Positions 62,221-64,000 of a stretch of DNA of 64,000 nt are shown here, piece after piece. The stretch lies in assembly GCA_004144595.1 (NCBI GenBank), contig SEEM01000002.1, forward strand, positions 1 to 64,000, given 5' to 3'. The position numbers were made by a program, and so were the translations under genes. This stretch comes from Hyphomicrobiales bacterium (lineage in GTDB: Bacteria; Pseudomonadota; Alphaproteobacteria; Rhizobiales; Beijerinckiaceae). The notes under the pieces were generated by a model. It was not told the origin of the DNA, ran no database searches, and was given only the letters and a program-made list of their open reading frames with translations. The stretch's first letter is position 1, and every line of letters begins with the position of its first letter.

Positions 62221-62816
62221 CATGGTGTTTTTCGTAACAGCCCGTCCAGCATCGCGTCGAAGGCGTCGGTAGCCGCCTTGAGCGCCGCCTCCGGATCGGG
62301 CGCATGCGCGATCCACTGCGCCGCATGCTGGGTCGCGCCGAAGATCAGGCGTGCCACCGCCTCCGGATCGAGCGGCGCCAGCACGCCCTCGGCGACGAGC
62401 GCGTCCAGTCCCTGCGTCATCATCCGGATGCAGTCGTTCTGGATCGGCCAGCTCCAGGGATCGCCGAGCACGGCCGGGCCGTCGCGCAGCATGATGCGCT
62501 GGATCTCCGGCTCCAGCGCCATGGCGAGATAGGCGGCGCATTCGTCGCGGAAGCCGGTCCAGCCATTCTCCGCCCGGGCCGAGACCGCGCGCAGCCTGAC
62601 GGTCATCTCCGCATCGATCTGGTCGAGCACGGCGGCGAACAGACCCTTCTTGTCGCCGAAATGGTGATAGAGCGCGCCGCGCGTCAGGCCGGCCGCCGCC
62701 GTCAGGTCATCCATTGAGGCGGCCGCATAGCCGGTCGTGCCGAACGCCTCGCGGGCAGCGGCGATCAGGCTGGCGCGGGTTTCCGCGATCATGTCGGCAC
62801 GAAGTCTGCGGGCCAT
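62220..62816 (-). CDS. TetR-family transcriptional repressor
   Basis: A 198-residue TetR regulator: DNA-binding domain RASLIAAAREAFGTTGYAAA, MDDLTAAAGLTRGALYHHFG, DKKGLFAAVLDQIDAEM (helix-turn-helix near residues 33-52), then a ligand domain with a WTGFRDECAAYLAMALEPEI helix. The start at 62816 has GGGGAAGTG just upstream. Divergent from an MFS transporter with three operator-like palindromes between them, the usual layout of an efflux-type control unit. Confidence 0.92.
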   Translation of the reverse strand: MARRLRADMIAETRASLIAAAREAFGTTGYAAASMDDLTAAAGLTRGALYHHFGDKKGLFAAVLDQIDAEMTVRLRAVSARAENGWTGFRDECAAYLAMALEPEIQRIMLRDGPAVLGDPWSWPIQNDCIRMMTQGLDALVAEGVLAPLDPEAVARLIFGATQHAAQWIAHAPDPEAALKAATDAFDAMLDGLLRKTP

Positions 62817-62828
62817 CACTTCCCCATC

Positions 62829-62901
62829 ACATACGGGGCGTATGTTAATTGACATGCGCGGCGTATGCAATTACGCATTCATTCACATACGCGGCGTATG
62901 T
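62829..62901. promoter_or_regulatory. Three TetR operator palindromes
   Basis: Three 17-bp sites on ACATACG-N3-CGTATGT: 62829-62845 (perfect), 62852-62868 (ACATGCG/CGTATGC, partly degenerate) and 62885-62901 (perfect). Centres are 23 and 33 bases apart, so all lie between the two divergent starts and cover both promoters. Confidence 0.82.
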
Positions 62902-62922
62902 CTACTTTTCTCGGTTCGGAAC

Positions 62923-64000
62923 ATGCCTAACCCCTATCGCGAAATTTTCCGGGCGCCGGGCGCCTTCGCCTTTTCCGGTGCCGGTTTCATCGCCCGCCTG
63001 CCGGCCTCGATGGTTGGGCTCGGCATCGTCACCATGCTGTCGGAGCGGCGCGGCGAATATGCGATCGCCGGCGCTGTAGCCGCGACCTTCGCGCTGGCAG
63101 GCGCGCTGATCACGCCGCAGGTCTCGCGTCTCGTCGATCGCTATGGGCAGCGCCGCGTGCTGATGCCGGCCACCGCCGCCGGAGCGCTCGCGCTCAGCGG
63201 TCTGATGGTCGCGACCTGGACGGCTGCGCCGAGCTGGCTGCTCTTCGTCTTCGCGCTGCTCGCCGGCCTGATGCCGAGCATCGGCGCGATGGTCCGGGCG
63301 CGCTGGACAGAATTCTACCGCGATACCCCGCAATTGCGTACGGCCTTCGCCTTCGAATCGGTGGTCGACGAGGTCATCTTCATCGTCGGGCCGATCGTCG
63401 CGATCGGGCTCAGCGTCAGCCTGTTCCCCGAAGCCGGGCCGCTCGCCGCCCTGATCTTCCTGGTCGTCGGCGTGCCCTTGCTCTGCGCACAAAGGCGGAC
63501 CGAGCCACCGGTCCGCGCCTATGTCGCGGACGCTGACATCTCGGTCGTCCGCGTCGGCGGCGTCCAGGTCGTCGTGCTCGCCATGATCGCCATCGGCGCG
63601 ATCTTCGGCACGGCCGAAATCACGGCGGTCGCCTTTGCCGAGGCACAAGGCCAGAAGGCCGCTGCGAGCTTCGTCCTGGCCATCTATGCGGCGGGCTCGC
63701 TCATCGTCGGCCTCGTCTTCGGGACGTTGAAGCTCAAGGCCTCGCTCGCCGCGCAGTTTCTCGCGGCAATCGCGCTGGCGGCTTTGACGACCCTGCCGCT
63801 GCTCGCGGTAACAGGCCTGTCCTCGCTGGCGCTGGTCTTCTTCATGGCCGGTGCGGCGGTGTCTCCAACGATTATCATCGCGATGGGGTTGATCGAGCGC
63901 ATCGTTCCGCCGCGGCAGCTGACCGAGGGCATGACCTGGGGCATCACCGGCATCGGCATCGGCATGGCGGCCGGGGCCTCCGCAGCCGGCATTCTGATAG
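62923..64000 (+). CDS. MFS transporter (partial, runs off the window)
   Basis: Open from ATG 62923 to the window end (359 codons, no stop), so the C-terminus is missing. The product is a 12-helix major facilitator: REIFRAPGAFAFSGAGFIAR opens helix 1, DRYGQRRVLMPATAAGALAL gives the loop 2-3 motif (D-R-x-G-x-R-R), and FAFESVVDEVIFIVGPIVAI shows a conserved charged helix. Divergent from tetR and likely repressed by it. Efflux of a small toxic compound is the default guess; substrate unknown. Confidence 0.9.
   Translation, partial: MPNPYREIFRAPGAFAFSGAGFIARLPASMVGLGIVTMLSERRGEYAIAGAVAATFALAGALITPQVSRLVDRYGQRRVLMPATAAGALALSGLMVATWTAAPSWLLFVFALLAGLMPSIGAMVRARWTEFYRDTPQLRTAFAFESVVDEVIFIVGPIVAIGLSVSLFPEAGPLAALIFLVVGVPLLCAQRRTEPPVRAYVADADISVVRVGGVQVVVLAMIAIGAIFGTAEITAVAFAEAQGQKAAASFVLAIYAAGSLIVGLVFGTLKLKASLAAQFLAAIALAALTTLPLLAVTGLSSLALVFFMAGAAVSPTIIIAMGLIERIVPPRQLTEGMTWGITGIGIGMAAGASAAGILI

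Overview
The window is a gene-dense, GC-rich stretch of a typical alphaproteobacterial chromosome. Gene content points to the order Hyphomicrobiales (Rhizobiales), possibly Bosea or a near relative; that genus-level guess rests on overall protein resemblance and was not tested. Supporting marks are split ATP synthase b and b' subunits in an Fo-only operon, a CcrM methylase, a PdhS/PleC-like kinase, an Hsp20-DUF1150 pair, DUF1236 and DUF2007 proteins, a LexA box of the GTTC-N7-GTTC type, and a tRNA-His with A73 and a G1-U72 pair.

Layout. 1-3.6 kb: cytochrome c oxidase genes ctaC-ctaD-ctaB on the minus strand. 3.9-5.1 kb: an IalB-like secreted protein and a lipoprotein. 5.1-10.1 kb: the glycine cleavage operon gcvT-gcvH-gcvPA-gcvPB behind a promoter and a tandem glycine riboswitch, closed by a strong terminator. 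10.1-12.3 kb: an L,D-transpeptidase and an exported hydrolase. 12.4-15.1 kb: the Fo operon atpI-atpB-atpE-b'-b (minus). 15.4-20.3 kb: smc, a DsbA-like thiol oxidoreductase and DciA (minus). 20.4-28.8 kb: genes of DNA maintenance and modification (mutY, ccrM, rnhB, an SPL-like radical SAM gene with an SOS box, family 4 uracil-DNA glycosylase) mixed with a C39-like peptidase, a degenerate glycosyltransferase, a possible 41-codon gene and a YpfJ-type zinc peptidase. 29-36.2 kb: ETF-ubiquinone oxidoreductase, a TPR protein, ispE, a polyprenyl diphosphate synthase and a small-domain methyltransferase. 36.2-37.4 kb: three small secreted proteins in tandem. 37.6-41.2 kb: glyQ and glyS, separated by an inverted-repeat element. 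41.5-45.1 kb: a small membrane protein and then a urc1-urc4-upp cluster for the URC uracil catabolic route. 45.2-49.9 kb: a DUF1236 protein and a LysR-tctB-tctA-tctC tricarboxylate-type transporter operon (minus). 50-53.5 kb: an EamA exporter, a glutathione transferase and MgtE. 53.5-58.1 kb: a large PAS histidine kinase and two phasin-like genes. 58.2-64 kb: tRNA-His, Hsp20, DUF1150, a serine hydrolase, a GT4 glycosyltransferase, infC with an ATT start, and a TetR/MFS divergent pair with three operator palindromes; the MFS gene runs off the right edge.

The window is mainly housekeeping, with no prophage, CRISPR array, integrase or transposase. Its unusual content is small-scale. There are several families of intergenic palindromes, one of which (38577-38842) has near-perfect 32-bp ends and appears to have split the glyQ-glyS junction. 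glyS carries an in-frame palindromic insert and a low-GC segment. Terminator hairpins sit directly in front of two start codons. There are readable candidate sites for LexA, CtrA and a TetR repressor. Start codons were chosen by eye from ribosome binding sites and family lengths; all family assignments come from recognising motifs, without database searches.
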